Assembly (NCBI RefSeq): GCF_018417635.1 | Contig: NZ_CP071007.1 | Location: 248,001-312,000, forward strand | Direction of reading: 5' to 3' | DNA length: 64,000 nt | Source: Pseudomonas sp. SORT22 | GTDB taxonomy: Bacteria > Pseudomonadota > Gammaproteobacteria > Pseudomonadales > Pseudomonadaceae | In this document: positions 39,294 through 48,755 of the stretch, one piece after another | Layout: each line of letters starts with the position of its first letter | How positions within the stretch are numbered: position 1 is the stretch's first letter | Translations under genes and position numbers: made by a program | Notes under the pieces: model-generated | What the model was told of the DNA's origin: nothing | The model's input: only the letters and a program-made list of their open reading frames with translations | Databases searched by the model: none

Positions 39294-40846
39294 AGCATCT
39301 TCTCCAGGCCCACAGCCTTGCTGATCCAGGCGTTGAAGCGCCGCCACAGACCACCGGGCTCGGTGGTCAGGGTGTGCAGGCGGTGGTTGTCCTCGGTCAC
39401 CCAGACCAGCTGGCCATCGACCAATTGTGGCTGGTAGCTGACCGCCGGGGCCATACCCTGGGCGGCTAGCTCGCGGGTGTATTCGGCCAGTTCCGGGCTG
39501 TCGACCAACACCCCGACCTCGGTGTTCCACAGCACCGAGCGTGGGTCGAAGTTGAACGAGCCAATGAAGGTCTTCTTGCGGTCGAAGACGATCGCCTTGC
39601 TGTGCAGGCTCGAGTCCGAGCTGCCATGAAAGCGCAAGCCGCGGCGCGAGCCCGGATCGCCTGGCTGGCGGCGTAGTTCATACAGGTGCACGCCGTGCTC
39701 GAGCAGTGCCTTGCGATAGGGTGCATAGCCGCCATGCACCGCCGGCACATCGGTGGCTTCCAGTGAATTGGTCAGCAATTTTACCGATACGCCTTTGTCG
39801 GCATGGCTGGTCAGGTAGAGCAGGCCGGACTCGCGGGGCACGAAATAGGCCGAGATCAGGATCAGCTCGTGCTGGACGTTGTTCAGGTCCGGTGCCAGTT
39901 GTTGGGTCATCAGCAGTTGCGGGTCCGGCTCGTCACGGGCCAGTACCTTGCTTGGCGCGTCCCAGAGCGCCTGGTTATGGGCCCAGATCAGCTCGTTGCG
40001 CCACACGTCGAGGCGCGGCTGGGCTTGATAGGCCATCAGCCGGTCATACAGAGCCTTGCGCTTGACCCGCGCATCGGCCAGTGACGCCTCAAGGCGCTGG
40101 CGGCTGTTGCGCAGGTCGTCGGCATCGGGTTGGGTGAACAGAAAATCGCCAATCGGCCTGCTCAGCGCGCTGTTCCAGTACTGGTCGAAACTGTGCCCCA
40201 GCTGTTCGGCCACCGGGCCGACGCCGAGCAGGTCGATGTCAGTAAAGTTGAGGTTGGGTTCGGCATCGAAATACTCATCGCCCAGGTTGCGCCCCCCGAC
40301 AATGGCCATGCTGTTGTCCACCAGCCACAGCTTGTTGTGCATTCGCCGGTGCTGCAACGACAGGTTGAACAGCCGGCCCATGGCCCGGGTTACGCCAGTG
40401 CTGCGGCCCAGGTGCAAGGGGTTGAACACGCGGATGTGAATGTTCGGATGCGCGGCCAGGGTGCCGATCATTTCGTCGAGGCCATCGCTGGTGGTGTCGT
40501 CGAGCAGGATGCGCACGCGCACCCCGCGGTCGGCGGCCTGCAGCAGCTCGTGCACCAGCGCGCGGGTGCTGAGGCCGTCGTGGACGATGTAGTACTGCAG
40601 GTCGATGCTCGACTGGGCGTTGCGAATCAGCTCGGCGCGGGCGCGGAAGGCTTCGTTGCTGTTGGGCAGCAGGCGAAAGCCGGAACGCCCGTCATAGGCC
40701 GAGGCCTGGCGCTGCACTGAACGGCCAAAGGCCGAGTCACTGGCCGGCAGCGCCTGGCTGACTTCCCGTGGCTGGCTGACGCTGGCGCAGCCGCCCAGGC
40801 CGAGCAGTAGCGACAGCAGTAGTGGCAGCACCCGCTGGCTTTTCAA
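39290..40846 (-). CDS. Phospholipase D-family lipoprotein (cardiolipin synthase-like)
   Basis: Protein of 518 residues with a lipoprotein signal (RVLPLLLSLLLGLGGCAS). Two HKD motifs are present: HNKLWLVDNSMAIVGGRN and HSKAIVFDRKKTFIGSFN, so the active site is complete. The class includes ClsC-type enzymes. The start is taken as a TTG at 40846 with AGGA 8 bases upstream, which gives a clean signal peptide. A longer frame from an ATG at 40903 would place a charged segment ahead of it. The envelope location is inferred from the lipobox. Confidence 0.83.
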   Translation of the reverse strand: MKSQRVLPLLLSLLLGLGGCASVSQPREVSQALPASDSAFGRSVQRQASAYDGRSGFRLLPNSNEAFRARAELIRNAQSSIDLQYYIVHDGLSTRALVHELLQAADRGVRVRILLDDTTSDGLDEMIGTLAAHPNIHIRVFNPLHLGRSTGVTRAMGRLFNLSLQHRRMHNKLWLVDNSMAIVGGRNLGDEYFDAEPNLNFTDIDLLGVGPVAEQLGHSFDQYWNSALSRPIGDFLFTQPDADDLRNSRQRLEASLADARVKRKALYDRLMAYQAQPRLDVWRNELIWAHNQALWDAPSKVLARDEPDPQLLMTQQLAPDLNNVQHELILISAYFVPRESGLLYLTSHADKGVSVKLLTNSLEATDVPAVHGGYAPYRKALLEHGVHLYELRRQPGDPGSRRGLRFHGSSDSSLHSKAIVFDRKKTFIGSFNFDPRSVLWNTEVGVLVDSPELAEYTRELAAQGMAPAVSYQPQLVDGQLVWVTEDNHRLHTLTTEPGGLWRRFNAWISKAVGLEKML

Positions 40847-40905
40847 AAAGATCGTCCTGTTACAACTGAGGCGTAAGAATATGGACCGCGAGCGGCGGCG
40901 CAAAG

Positions 40906-42336
40906 TTACCCGGCGCCGTGCTCCTGGGCCAGTAGACGAATGGCGGTTTCGCCAACCTTGCGCACTGCCGCTTCGATTTCGGCACTGGGGCGTGCGGCGA
41001 AGTTCATCCGCAGGCAGTTACGGTACTTGCCCGAGGCCGAGAAAATACTGCCGACAGCAATCTGCACGCCCTGCCCAAGTAAAGCCCGGTTCAGGCGCAG
41101 CGTGTCGAAACTTTCCGGCAATTCCACCCACAGCATGAAACCACCCTGGGGCCGGCTGGCGCGGGTGCCCGGTGGAAAGTAGCGGGTAACCCAGTCGCTC
41201 ATCTGGTCGCGCCCGCGCTGGTACTGGCTGCGCATGCGCCGCAGGTGCGGCTGGTAGTGGCCGCCTTCGATGAAGTCGGCAATTGCCAGTTGCGGCTGGG
41301 TGGCGGTGCAGCCGGTGCTGATGTACTTCATGTGCAGCACCCGCTCCAGATACCGTCCCGGGGCCGCCCAGCCAATGCGCAGGCCTGGCGCCAGGGTCTT
41401 GGAGAACGAGCTGCAGAGCAGCACTCGACCGTCCTCGTCGAACGACTTGATGGTCCGCGGTCTGGGATAGGTGTAGGCAAGGTCGCCATACACATCGTCT
41501 TCCAGGATCGCTACGTCGAAGCGTTGCGCCAGGGTCAGCAAGGCCTTCTTGCGCGCCTCGGGCATGATGTAGCCGAGCGGGTTGTTGCAGTTCGGGGTGA
41601 TCTGGATGAGCTTGATCGGCCATTGCTCCAGGGCCAGTTCCAGGGCTTCGAGGCTGATCCCGGTGAGCGGGTCGGTGGGGATCTCCAGGGCCTTCATGCC
41701 CAGGCCCTTGAGGGTTTGCATGGCGCCATGAAAGCTGGGCGAATCCACCGCGACGATATCGCCAGGCTGGCACACCGCGCGGATGCTGCTCGACAGCGCT
41801 TCGTGGCAACCGGTAGTCACCACCAGGTCGGCCGGGCTCACAGTGCAGCCGGAGTCGAGCATCAGCCGGGCGATCTGCTCGCGCAGGGCGCGGGTGCCAG
41901 AGATGGTGTCGTAATACAGGCCGGGCATGTCCTGGCGCCGGCTGAGCTGGGCCAGGCTGCGCAGCAGCGGCTTGAGAGTCGGGCTGTCGATATCGGGCAT
42001 GCCGCGGCCCAGTTGCACCACGTTTTTATTCGGCTCGCTGCGGATCAGCTCGATGACCTGCTCCCATTGGGAAATATCCACCGGCCGTTGTGCCGGGCGG
42101 CTGACATCGGGGAGGGCGGGCAGGCTGCGGTTGTTGGGCACGAAGTAGCCGGATTTTGGCCGTGGTGCGGCCAGGCCGTTGTCTTCCAGCAGGCGATAGG
42201 CCTGCTGCACCGTGCTCAGGCTGACACCATGTTCGATGCTCAGGGCGCGTACCGAAGGCAAGCGGTCGCCGGGACGGTATAGGCCTTGTTCGATACGGGC
42301 ACCGAGCAGCTCGGCGAGGTTGATGTACAACGTCAT
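40906..42336 (-). CDS. MocR-type GntR regulator with aminotransferase domain
   Basis: Protein of 476 residues: an N-terminal winged helix (GDRLPSVRALSIEHGVSLSTVQQAYRLLE, split after RALS) and a fold-type-I aminotransferase domain (about 110-470) with the PLP-lysine in CSSFSKTLAPGLRIGW. Such regulators sense PLP with an amine ligand. GGAG precedes the ATG. It is divergent from a DUF1127 gene, with ATACAG/CTGTAT repeats between them, and close to a PuuB-like oxidase. Confidence 0.9.
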   Translation of the reverse strand: MTLYINLAELLGARIEQGLYRPGDRLPSVRALSIEHGVSLSTVQQAYRLLEDNGLAAPRPKSGYFVPNNRSLPALPDVSRPAQRPVDISQWEQVIELIRSEPNKNVVQLGRGMPDIDSPTLKPLLRSLAQLSRRQDMPGLYYDTISGTRALREQIARLMLDSGCTVSPADLVVTTGCHEALSSSIRAVCQPGDIVAVDSPSFHGAMQTLKGLGMKALEIPTDPLTGISLEALELALEQWPIKLIQITPNCNNPLGYIMPEARKKALLTLAQRFDVAILEDDVYGDLAYTYPRPRTIKSFDEDGRVLLCSSFSKTLAPGLRIGWAAPGRYLERVLHMKYISTGCTATQPQLAIADFIEGGHYQPHLRRMRSQYQRGRDQMSDWVTRYFPPGTRASRPQGGFMLWVELPESFDTLRLNRALLGQGVQIAVGSIFSASGKYRNCLRMNFAARPSAEIEAAVRKVGETAIRLLAQEHGAG

Positions 42337-42371
42337 GGCATACTCCGGAAAACGACTACAGCAACAGACCA

Positions 42372-42454
42372 ATACAGATGAGGAAAAAATACAGCATTCA
42401 GTAGGAAATCTGCCAATTCTGTATGGAAATAATAGTCGGTCTTTGGATCTGTAA
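42372..42454. promoter_or_regulatory. Repeated ATACAG/CTGTAT elements between divergent genes
   Basis: ATACAG occurs at 42372 and 42389, and its complement CTGTAT at 42419, with a one-off CTGTAA at 42449. MocR regulators such as GabR bind short repeats, so these are candidate operators for the gene at 40906 and for the DUF1127 gene. Confidence 0.4.
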
Positions 42455-42514
42455 TGGTTTTGCCTTGACGCGCATGCTTTCTCCACGGTTCACACACCCT
42501 GGAGGTAATAAGCA

Positions 42515-42745
42515 ATGAGCGGCATGAGCGATGTGCGCCTGAAACTGTATGCCGAAGAACTGAGCCGCGAGCAGCGTACCCAGCTGTTCAGTGCGCCCAC
42601 CGGTCTCAGTCGCTGGGGCCTGATGGCGCACCGTTGGCATACCCGCAGGGCACTACTGGCGCTGGACGCAGCGCAACTGCGCGACGTCGGCCTGACTCCT
42701 GAGCAGGCCCGCGAGGAAGGCTTGAAGCCGTTCTGGCGGTCTTAG
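42515..42745 (+). CDS. DUF1127-like small protein
   Basis: Protein of 76 residues. The C-terminal half (LLALDAAQLRDVGLTPEQAREEGLKPFW, split at DVGLT) is the DUF1127 pattern. A strong GGAGGT lies 8 bases before the ATG. It is divergent from the MocR gene and overlaps the end of the convergent oxidase by 4 bases. Short DUF1127 proteins act in RNA and phosphate control in some alphaproteobacteria; the role here is unknown. Confidence 0.85.
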   Translation: MSGMSDVRLKLYAEELSREQRTQLFSAPTGLSRWGLMAHRWHTRRALLALDAAQLRDVGLTPEQAREEGLKPFWRS

Positions 42746-44046
42746 ACCAGCTCTTTCATCCGATGCCAGAGCATGCCCAGAGCCAGCAGCGGCGAGCGCA
42801 GGTGTTTGCCGCCCGGGAAGGTGATGTGCGGCACCCGTGCGAACAAGTCGAAGCGCCCGCTGTGCTGGCCACTGATGGCTTCACCGAGCAGCCTGCCGGC
42901 CAGGTGCGTGGCATTCAGGCCATGGCCGGAATACGCTTGGGCGAAGTACACGTTGGGCTGGTTGGGTAGGCGGCCGATCTGCGGCAGGCGATTGGCACCG
43001 ATGCCGATCATTCCACCCCATTGATAGTCGATGCGCACATCGGCGAGCTGCGGGAACACCTTGAGCATTTTCGGCCGCATGTAGGCGGCGATGTCTTGCG
43101 GATCGCGTCCGGAGTAATGACAGGCACCGCCAAACAGCAGCCGGCGATCGGCCGACAGGCGGTAGTAATCGAGGGCCACGCGCTGGTCGCAGACGGCCAT
43201 GTTTTGCGGCAGCAACTGGCTGGCCTGGGCTTCGCTCAGAGGCTCGGTGGCGATGATGTAGCTGCCGGCGGGCAGCACCTTGCCACCGAGTTCGGGGTTC
43301 AGGTCGTTAAGGTAGGCGTTGCAACCGAGCACCAGGGTGCTGGCCAATACCGAACCTTGCGCGGTGTGCACGCGCACCTGTTGGCCATAGTCGATGCGCG
43401 TCACCGCAGACTGCTCGAACAGGCGCACGCCCAGCTTGCCAGCCACCACGGCCTCGCCCAGGGCCAGGTTGAGCGGGTGCAAATGCCCGGAGCCCATGTC
43501 GATCAAGCCGCCAACGTAGCGGTCCGAGCCGACCACGCTGTGCATCTGCTCCGGCGCTACCAGGCGTAGCTCGTGGCGGTAACCGAGGTTGCGCAGTTCT
43601 TCGGCATCCTCGGCGAAACCTTGCAGGTCGCGCGGTTTGTTGGCCAGGTCGCAGTAACCCCAGGTCAGGTCGCACTCTATGCTGTGCCGCTCGATACGCT
43701 CGCGGACGATGTCTACCGCTTCCAGGCCCATCAGCTTGAGCTCGCGCACGCCGTCGCAACCAAGGATCGACGTGAACTGCTCAAGGCCGTGGCCGACGCC
43801 ACGAATAAGCTGCCCGCCGTTACGCCCACTGGCGCCCCAGCCGATTTTGCGCGCTTCCAGCAGGATCACATTGAGGCCGCGCTCGGCCAGTTCGATCGCC
43901 GTGTTCAGCCCGGAAAAACCACCGCCGACAATACAGACGTCGCAACTCAGTTCGCCCTGCAGCTGTGGATAATCCGCTTGTGGGGCGCTGCTGGCAGCGT
44001 AGTAGGAAGCGGTGTGCGAGGCGGGCTGCTGAACGCCGGCGTTCAT
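42742..44046 (-). CDS. FAD-dependent oxidoreductase, gamma-glutamylputrescine oxidase-like
   Basis: Protein of 434 residues of the DAO family. The FAD-binding motif is CDVCIVGGGFSGLNTAIELA near residue 35, then GASGRNGGQLIRG; the C-terminal QPNVYFAQAYSGHGLNATHL closes the fold. The general layout and the polyamine genes in the window fit PuuB, which oxidises gamma-glutamylputrescine. It lies 20 kb from puuA and is not in its operon, so the substrate is uncertain. Confidence 0.82.
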   Translation of the reverse strand: MNAGVQQPASHTASYYAASSAPQADYPQLQGELSCDVCIVGGGFSGLNTAIELAERGLNVILLEARKIGWGASGRNGGQLIRGVGHGLEQFTSILGCDGVRELKLMGLEAVDIVRERIERHSIECDLTWGYCDLANKPRDLQGFAEDAEELRNLGYRHELRLVAPEQMHSVVGSDRYVGGLIDMGSGHLHPLNLALGEAVVAGKLGVRLFEQSAVTRIDYGQQVRVHTAQGSVLASTLVLGCNAYLNDLNPELGGKVLPAGSYIIATEPLSEAQASQLLPQNMAVCDQRVALDYYRLSADRRLLFGGACHYSGRDPQDIAAYMRPKMLKVFPQLADVRIDYQWGGMIGIGANRLPQIGRLPNQPNVYFAQAYSGHGLNATHLAGRLLGEAISGQHSGRFDLFARVPHITFPGGKHLRSPLLALGMLWHRMKELV

Positions 44047-44160
44047 GGCGATGTCCTGGTTCTGAGTGTTTGGAAAATTTTACGCAGGATAAGCTGCGCT
44101 TTCAGGGGTGGGCAACCGTAGGGCAAAATAGAGCGCCAGACTTCTTTGCCGCAGGCCGCC

Positions 44161-44514
44161 ATGAGTTGCAACAGCCACAAGATCCGCTTCCTGCGCGAGC
44201 AGATCCCGTCGTTTGAATGTGTGCCGGGCTGTCACGACTGTTGCGGGCCGGTCACCACTTCGTCAGAAGAAATGGCCCGCCTGCCGCGCAAGAGTGCCGC
44301 CGAGCAGGAAGCCGCGCTGGCGGAACTGAACTGCGTGCACCTGGGCCCCAACGGTTGCACCGTGTACGAAGAGCGGCCGCTGATCTGCCGCCTGTTCGGT
44401 ACCACGCCGAAGCTGCCATGCCCCAATGGCCGCGGCCCGGCCGAGATGATCGATCCGCAGGCCGAGAAGCTGGTCCACCAGTACATCGCCAGCACCCGCC
44501 AGGTGCTGGTCTGA
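44161..44514 (+). CDS. YkgJ family cysteine cluster protein
   Basis: Protein of 117 residues with the zinc- or iron-chelating cysteine pattern: FECVPGCHDCCG, then LNCVHLGPNGCTVYEERPLICR (split LNCVHLG, PNGCTVYEERPLICR) and KLPCPNG. The ATG at 44161 is taken rather than an in-frame TTG five codons upstream. Convergent with lrp, 3 bases apart. Role unknown. Confidence 0.88.
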   Translation: MSCNSHKIRFLREQIPSFECVPGCHDCCGPVTTSSEEMARLPRKSAAEQEAALAELNCVHLGPNGCTVYEERPLICRLFGTTPKLPCPNGRGPAEMIDPQAEKLVHQYIASTRQVLV

Positions 44515-44517
44515 ACC

Positions 44518-45006
44518 TCAGTCCGGAATCGGCAGGTTGAGGCTTTCCTTCACCTCTTCCATGACGATGTAGCTCTTCGACTCGCGCACATGCGGCAGCT
44601 TGAGCAGGATGTCGCCAAGCAGCTTGCGGTACGAGGCCATCTCGGAAATCCGCGCCTTGACCAGGTAATCGAAGTCGCCCGAGACCAGGTGGCACTCGAG
44701 CACGTGCGGCAACTTCAGCACGGCACGTCGGAACTCTTCGAAAGTGTCGCCCGACTTGTAGTCGAGGCTGATCTCGACGAACACCAGCAGGCTGCCCTTC
44801 AAGTGCTGCGGATTGAGCCGGGCGTTGTAGCCCATGATGATCCCTTCGCGCTCCAGGCGCCGGACCCGCTCGGTGCAGGGGGTGGTCGACAGGCCGACCT
44901 TTTCGCCCAGTTCAGTAAACGAGATGCGTCCATCGGCCTGCAGGATGCGCAGAATATTGCGGTCGATCTTGTCCAGTTCACGCTTGCTTTGGTGCTGGGT
45001 TCTCAT
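44518..45006 (-). CDS. lrp: Leucine-responsive regulator Lrp (activator of dadAX)
   Basis: Protein of 162 residues with an AsnC/Lrp helix-turn-helix (DKIDRNILRILQADGRISF, then ELGEKVGLSTTPCTERVRRLE) and a RAM ligand domain. GGAGGGG lies before the ATG. It is divergent from dadA, as in P. aeruginosa and E. coli where Lrp or its homologue controls dadAX. An open frame continues far upstream on this strand through dadA but has no coding support. Confidence 0.95.
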   Translation of the reverse strand: MRTQHQSKRELDKIDRNILRILQADGRISFTELGEKVGLSTTPCTERVRRLEREGIIMGYNARLNPQHLKGSLLVFVEISLDYKSGDTFEEFRRAVLKLPHVLECHLVSGDFDYLVKARISEMASYRKLLGDILLKLPHVRESKSYIVMEEVKESLNLPIPD

Positions 45007-45096
45007 AGTGGATGCCCCTCCGTAAAAGCCAACCTTGCCGAGAATTCTCGCCAAATATAGGCTTTTATATAGTGAAAAGCACTGGTCATACCTTCC

Positions 45097-45102
45097 TATA
45101 CT
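45097..45102 (+). promoter_or_regulatory. Probable -10 of dadA
   Basis: TATACT, 61 bases before the dadA start. AT-rich tracts just upstream (45050-45080, TTTTATATAG) suit Lrp binding. The -35 is poor, in keeping with an activated promoter. Confidence 0.4.
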
Positions 45103-45162
45103 GCGCGCATCTACGCCATTAACAACAAATGTCAGCGGTACGCTGCGTCGAGGGTAATAAAC

Positions 45163-46464
45163 ATGCGAGTTCTGGTACTTGGTAGCGGTGTGATCGGAAC
45201 CGCCAGTGCCTACTATCTGGCACGGCAAGGGTTCGAAGTCGTCGTGGTCGACCGTCAACCGGCAGTCGCCATGGAAACCAGCTTTGCCAACGCCGGCCAG
45301 GTCTCGCCTGGTTACGCTTCGCCCTGGGCTGCCCCGGGCGTGCCGCTCAAGGCCATCAAGTGGCTGCTGGAGCGCCACGCGCCCCTGGCCATCAAGGCCA
45401 CCGCCGACATCGACCAGTACCTGTGGATGGCGCAAATGCTGCGCAACTGCACCGCCAACCGTTACGCGGTGAACAAGGAGCGCATGGTGCGCCTGTCCGA
45501 GTACAGCCGTGACTGCCTCGACGAGCTGCGCGCCGAAACCGGCATTGCCTACGAAGGCCGTACCCTGGGTACTACCCAGCTGTTCCGCACCCAGGCGCAA
45601 CTGGACAACGCCGCCAAGGACATCGCCGTCCTCGAGCAGTCCGGCGTGCCGTACGAAGTCCTCGACCGCGAAGGCATTGCCCGCGTCGAGCCGGCCCTGG
45701 CCAACGTGACCGATATCCTTGCCGGCGCCCTGCGCCTGCCCAACGACCAGACTGGCGACTGCCAGCTGTTCACTACCCGCCTGGCGGAAATGGCGATCAA
45801 GCTTGGTGTCGAGTTCCGCTTTGGCCAGGACATTCAGCGCCTGGACTACGCCGGTGATCGCATCAACGGTGTATGGATCGACGGCAAGCTGGAAACCGCC
45901 GACCGCTACGTGCTGGCCCTGGGCAGCTACTCGCCGCAGTTGCTCAAGCCGTTGGGCATCAAGGCCCCGGTCTACCCGCTCAAAGGCTACTCGCTGACCG
46001 TGCCGATCACCGATCCGGCCATGGCCCCGACCTCGACCATTCTCGACGAAACCTACAAGGTCGCGATCACCCGTTTCGACAACCGCATCCGCGTCGGCGG
46101 CATGGCTGAAATCGCCGGTTTCGACCTGTCGCTGAACCCGCGTCGGCGCGAAACCCTGGAGATGATCGTCAACGACCTTTATCCTCGTGGCGGCGACCTG
46201 AGCCAGGCCAGTTTCTGGACCGGCCTGCGCCCGACCACCCCGGACGGTACGCCGATCGTCGGTGCTACCCCGTTCCGTAACCTGTTCCTCAACACCGGTC
46301 ACGGTACCCTGGGTTGGACCATGGCCTGCGGTTCCGGTCGCCTGCTGGCCGACCTGATTGCGCGCAAGAAGCCGCAAATCAGCGCTGAAGGCCTCGATAT
46401 CTCTCGCTACGGAAAACACCAGGAGCCTGCCAAGCATGTCAGTCCAGCGCCAGCTCACCAATGA
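45163..46464 (+). CDS. dadA: D-amino acid dehydrogenase small subunit DadA
   Basis: Membrane-associated flavoenzyme of 433 residues converting D-alanine and other D-amino acids to keto acids. The FAD motif is [20 protein letters not shown] at the N-terminus, and the C-terminal [20 protein letters not shown] is diagnostic. Its 3' end overlaps a RidA-like gene by 29 bases, followed by dadX, giving dadA-ridA-dadX. Confidence 0.97.
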   Translation: MRVLVLGSGVIGTASAYYLARQGFEVVVVDRQPAVAMETSFANAGQVSPGYASPWAAPGVPLKAIKWLLERHAPLAIKATADIDQYLWMAQMLRNCTANRYAVNKERMVRLSEYSRDCLDELRAETGIAYEGRTLGTTQLFRTQAQLDNAAKDIAVLEQSGVPYEVLDREGIARVEPALANVTDILAGALRLPNDQTGDCQLFTTRLAEMAIKLGVEFRFGQDIQRLDYAGDRINGVWIDGKLETADRYVLALGSYSPQLLKPLGIKAPVYPLKGYSLTVPITDPAMAPTSTILDETYKVAITRFDNRIRVGGMAEIAGFDLSLNPRRRETLEMIVNDLYPRGGDLSQASFWTGLRPTTPDGTPIVGATPFRNLFLNTGHGTLGWTMACGSGRLLADLIARKKPQISAEGLDISRYGKHQEPAKHVSPAPAHQ

Positions 46465-46789
46465 GCGCATGAGCCAGATCGTTACCCACAACGGCACCGT
46501 GTACCTCGCGGGCCAGGTCGGTGACGACATGAACGCCGGGATCGAGCAGCAAACCCGCGAGACCCTGGCCAACATCGAGCGCCTGCTGGACCTGGCCGGC
46601 ACCGACAAGAGCCGCCTGCTTTCGGTGACCATCTATCTCAAGGACATCGACGCGCATTTTCAGGGCATGAACGCGGTGTGGGACAAGTGGCTGCCAAAAG
46701 GCGTCGCCCCGGCCCGTGCCACCGTTGAAGCCAAGCTGTGCGAGCCGGAAATCCTTATCGAGCTGTCGGTGGTCGCCGCACTGCCGTAA
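46436..46789 (+). CDS. RidA family protein of the dad operon
   Basis: Protein of 117 residues (start [16 protein letters not shown]) that begins inside the dadA 3' end in another frame. AGGAG lies 10 bases before the ATG. It keeps the family Arg in [11 protein letters not shown] and the final [11 protein letters not shown]. DadA makes 2-iminoacids, so an imine hydrolase here fits. It differs clearly from the archetypal RidA at 13546. Confidence 0.92.
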   Translation: MSVQRQLTNERMSQIVTHNGTVYLAGQVGDDMNAGIEQQTRETLANIERLLDLAGTDKSRLLSVTIYLKDIDAHFQGMNAVWDKWLPKGVAPARATVEAKLCEPEILIELSVVAALP

Positions 46790-46885
46790 TACCCGATCCC
46801 TAACCCGGTGCCGCCGGCGGCCGACCAGCTGCCTTCGAGCACCGGGCTTTTTACTTCTAACCAGACTGCCCAGAAGGCTGCCGTC

Positions 46886-47959
46886 ATGCGTCCCGCCCGT
46901 GCCCTGATCGATCTTCAAGCCCTGCGTCACAACTATCAACTTGCCCGCGAACTGACCGGAGCCAAAGCCCTGGCCGTGATCAAGGCCGATGCCTATGGTC
47001 ACGGTGCCGTGCGTTGCGCCCTGGCCCTGGAGCAGCACGCCGATGGTTTTGCCGTGGCCTGCATCGAAGAGGCGCTGGAGCTGCGCGCAGCCGGGATCAA
47101 GCCGCCGGTGCTGTTGCTCGAAGGCTTCTTTGAAGCCAGCGAACTGCAACTGATCGCCGAGCATGACCTGTGGTGCGTGGTGCATTCGCTGTGGCAACTG
47201 GAGGCTATCGAACAGGCGCACCTGAGCAAGCCGATTACAGTCTGGCTCAAGCTCGACTCGGGCATGCACCGGGTTGGCCTGCATGCCAAGGACTACCAGG
47301 CCGCGTACCAGCGCCTGCTGGCCAGCGGCAAGGTTGCGCGCATTGTGCTGATGAGCCACTTCGCCCGTGCCGATGAGCTCGACAGCGAGGCCAGCAACGA
47401 ACAACTGGCGGTATTTCAGGCCGCACGCCAGGGCTTGAGCGCCGAGGTCAGCCTGCGCAACTCGCCGGCCGTGCTCGGTTGGCCGAACATGCCCAGCGAC
47501 TGGGTGCGCCCGGGCCTGATGCTGTACGGCGCTACGCCGTTCGAAGTGCCCCAGGCTCAAGCGGCGCGCCTGCAGCCGGTGATGACCGTGCAATCACGGG
47601 TGATCAGCGTGCGTGAGCTGCCAGCCGGCGAGCCGGTAGGCTACGGTGCCAAGTTTGTCAGCCCGCGGCCGACCCGGGTTGGTGTGGTGGCCATGGGTTA
47701 CGCCGATGGCTACCCGCGCCAGGCGCCAAACGGTACGCCGGTGCTGGTGGCCGGCAAACGTACCCAGCTGATTGGCCGGGTATCGATGGACATGCTCTGC
47801 ATTGACCTCACCGACGTGCCTGAAGCGGGCCTCGGCAGCCCGGTGGAACTGTGGGGCAAAAACGTGCTGGCCAGCGAAGTGGCCATGCACGCTGGCAACA
47901 TCCCTTACCAGATTTTCTGCAACCTCAAGCGCGTACCGCTGGACTACAGCGGCGATTAA
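46886..47959 (+). CDS. dadX: Catabolic alanine racemase DadX
   Basis: PLP enzyme of 357 residues. The PLP-lysine is in [12 protein letters not shown]; other motifs are [10 protein letters not shown] and ISMDMLC-like [10 protein letters not shown] (with the preceding catalytic Tyr in VGYGAKF). It converts L-alanine to D-alanine for DadA. Start at 46886 after AGAAGG, 96 bases from the RidA-like gene. Confidence 0.96.
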   Translation: MRPARALIDLQALRHNYQLARELTGAKALAVIKADAYGHGAVRCALALEQHADGFAVACIEEALELRAAGIKPPVLLLEGFFEASELQLIAEHDLWCVVHSLWQLEAIEQAHLSKPITVWLKLDSGMHRVGLHAKDYQAAYQRLLASGKVARIVLMSHFARADELDSEASNEQLAVFQAARQGLSAEVSLRNSPAVLGWPNMPSDWVRPGLMLYGATPFEVPQAQAARLQPVMTVQSRVISVRELPAGEPVGYGAKFVSPRPTRVGVVAMGYADGYPRQAPNGTPVLVAGKRTQLIGRVSMDMLCIDLTDVPEAGLGSPVELWGKNVLASEVAMHAGNIPYQIFCNLKRVPLDYSGD

Positions 47960-47981
47960 GGCGCCAAAGCGGACAGGCTGC

Positions 47982-48039
47982 GGGTCGAAGTGTTGTAAAT
48001 ACTGAACGCTGTTGCGATGATAACGTTCAATTTCGACCC
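47982..48039. repeat. Nested inverted repeats before the PauR-like gene
   Basis: Outer arms GGGTCGAA (47982-47989) and TTCGACCC (48032-48039); inner arms TGAACG (48003-48008) and CGTTCA (48024-48029). They end 28 bases before the gene start. They may be an operator for the repressor or a leader hairpin. Confidence 0.45.
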
Positions 48040-48067
48040 CACTCGTTCGTTTAGGAGGGCTCCAGCT

Positions 48068-48616
48068 TTGGACGTCGGTGAACGACTGCAAGCCATACGC
48101 AAGCTCAAGGGCCTGTCACAGCGTGAACTCGCCAAACGTGCGGGCGTCACCAACAGCACCATCTCGATGATCGAGAAGAACAGCGTCAGCCCTTCCATCA
48201 GCTCGTTGCGCAAGGTGTTGAGCGGTATTCCGATGTCCATGGTCGAGTTCTTTTCCGAAGAGCTGCAACCGGAAAACCCCACCCAGATCGTCTACAAGGC
48301 TCACGAGCTGATCGACATTTCGGACGGCGCGGTGACCATGAAACTGGTCGGCAAGGCGCACCCGAGCCGGGCCATTGCCTTTCTCAACGAGGTTTATCCA
48401 CCGGGTGCCGACACCGGCGAAGAAATGCTCACCCACGACGGCGAAGAGACCGGCATCCTTCTTGAAGGTCGTCTCGAACTGGTAGTAGGCCTGGAAACTT
48501 TCATCCTCGAAGCGGGCGACAGCTACTATTTTGAAAGTACCAAGCCGCACCGTTTCCGCAATCCTTACGATGAGCCGGCCCGGCTGATCAGCGCGGCGAC
48601 TCCGGCCAACTTCTAG
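48068..48616 (+). CDS. pauR: XRE-cupin regulator of polyamine catabolism (PauR/PuuR-like)
   Basis: Repressor of 182 residues: a helix-turn-helix (LKGLSQRELAKRAGVTNSTI) and a C-terminal cupin (about 105-180) with GEETGILLEGRLEL and GDSYYFESTKPHRF. Homologues repress polyamine genes (PuuR in E. coli, PauR in P. aeruginosa). The TTG at 48068 is chosen since AGGAGGG lies 8 bases upstream and length then matches the family. Positioned between dadX and cytochrome c5, as in P. aeruginosa. Confidence 0.9.
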   Translation: MDVGERLQAIRKLKGLSQRELAKRAGVTNSTISMIEKNSVSPSISSLRKVLSGIPMSMVEFFSEELQPENPTQIVYKAHELIDISDGAVTMKLVGKAHPSRAIAFLNEVYPPGADTGEEMLTHDGEETGILLEGRLELVVGLETFILEAGDSYYFESTKPHRFRNPYDEPARLISAATPANF

Positions 48617-48755
48617 CGGGTATTGCGCGGCGGATTGTCGCGGCTAAGACCCTTTGGACACTAGGGTTGTTTCGGTGAGGCAGGGTTCCCGTTATACTTG
48701 CGCCGCCTGCGAAACCGTGGCCGCGGGCGTGACTAGCCACCATGAGGGTGTACGC

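Noticed and set aside
37716..39530. Long - strand frame opposite kauB and the MFS gene
   Set aside because: Composition is Gln/His/Arg-rich and spans two real genes and a REP; no start signal.
45007..46632. Extension of the lrp frame upstream through dadA on the - strand
   Set aside because: Lrp has its own start and ribosome site at 45006; the extension is antisense to dadA.
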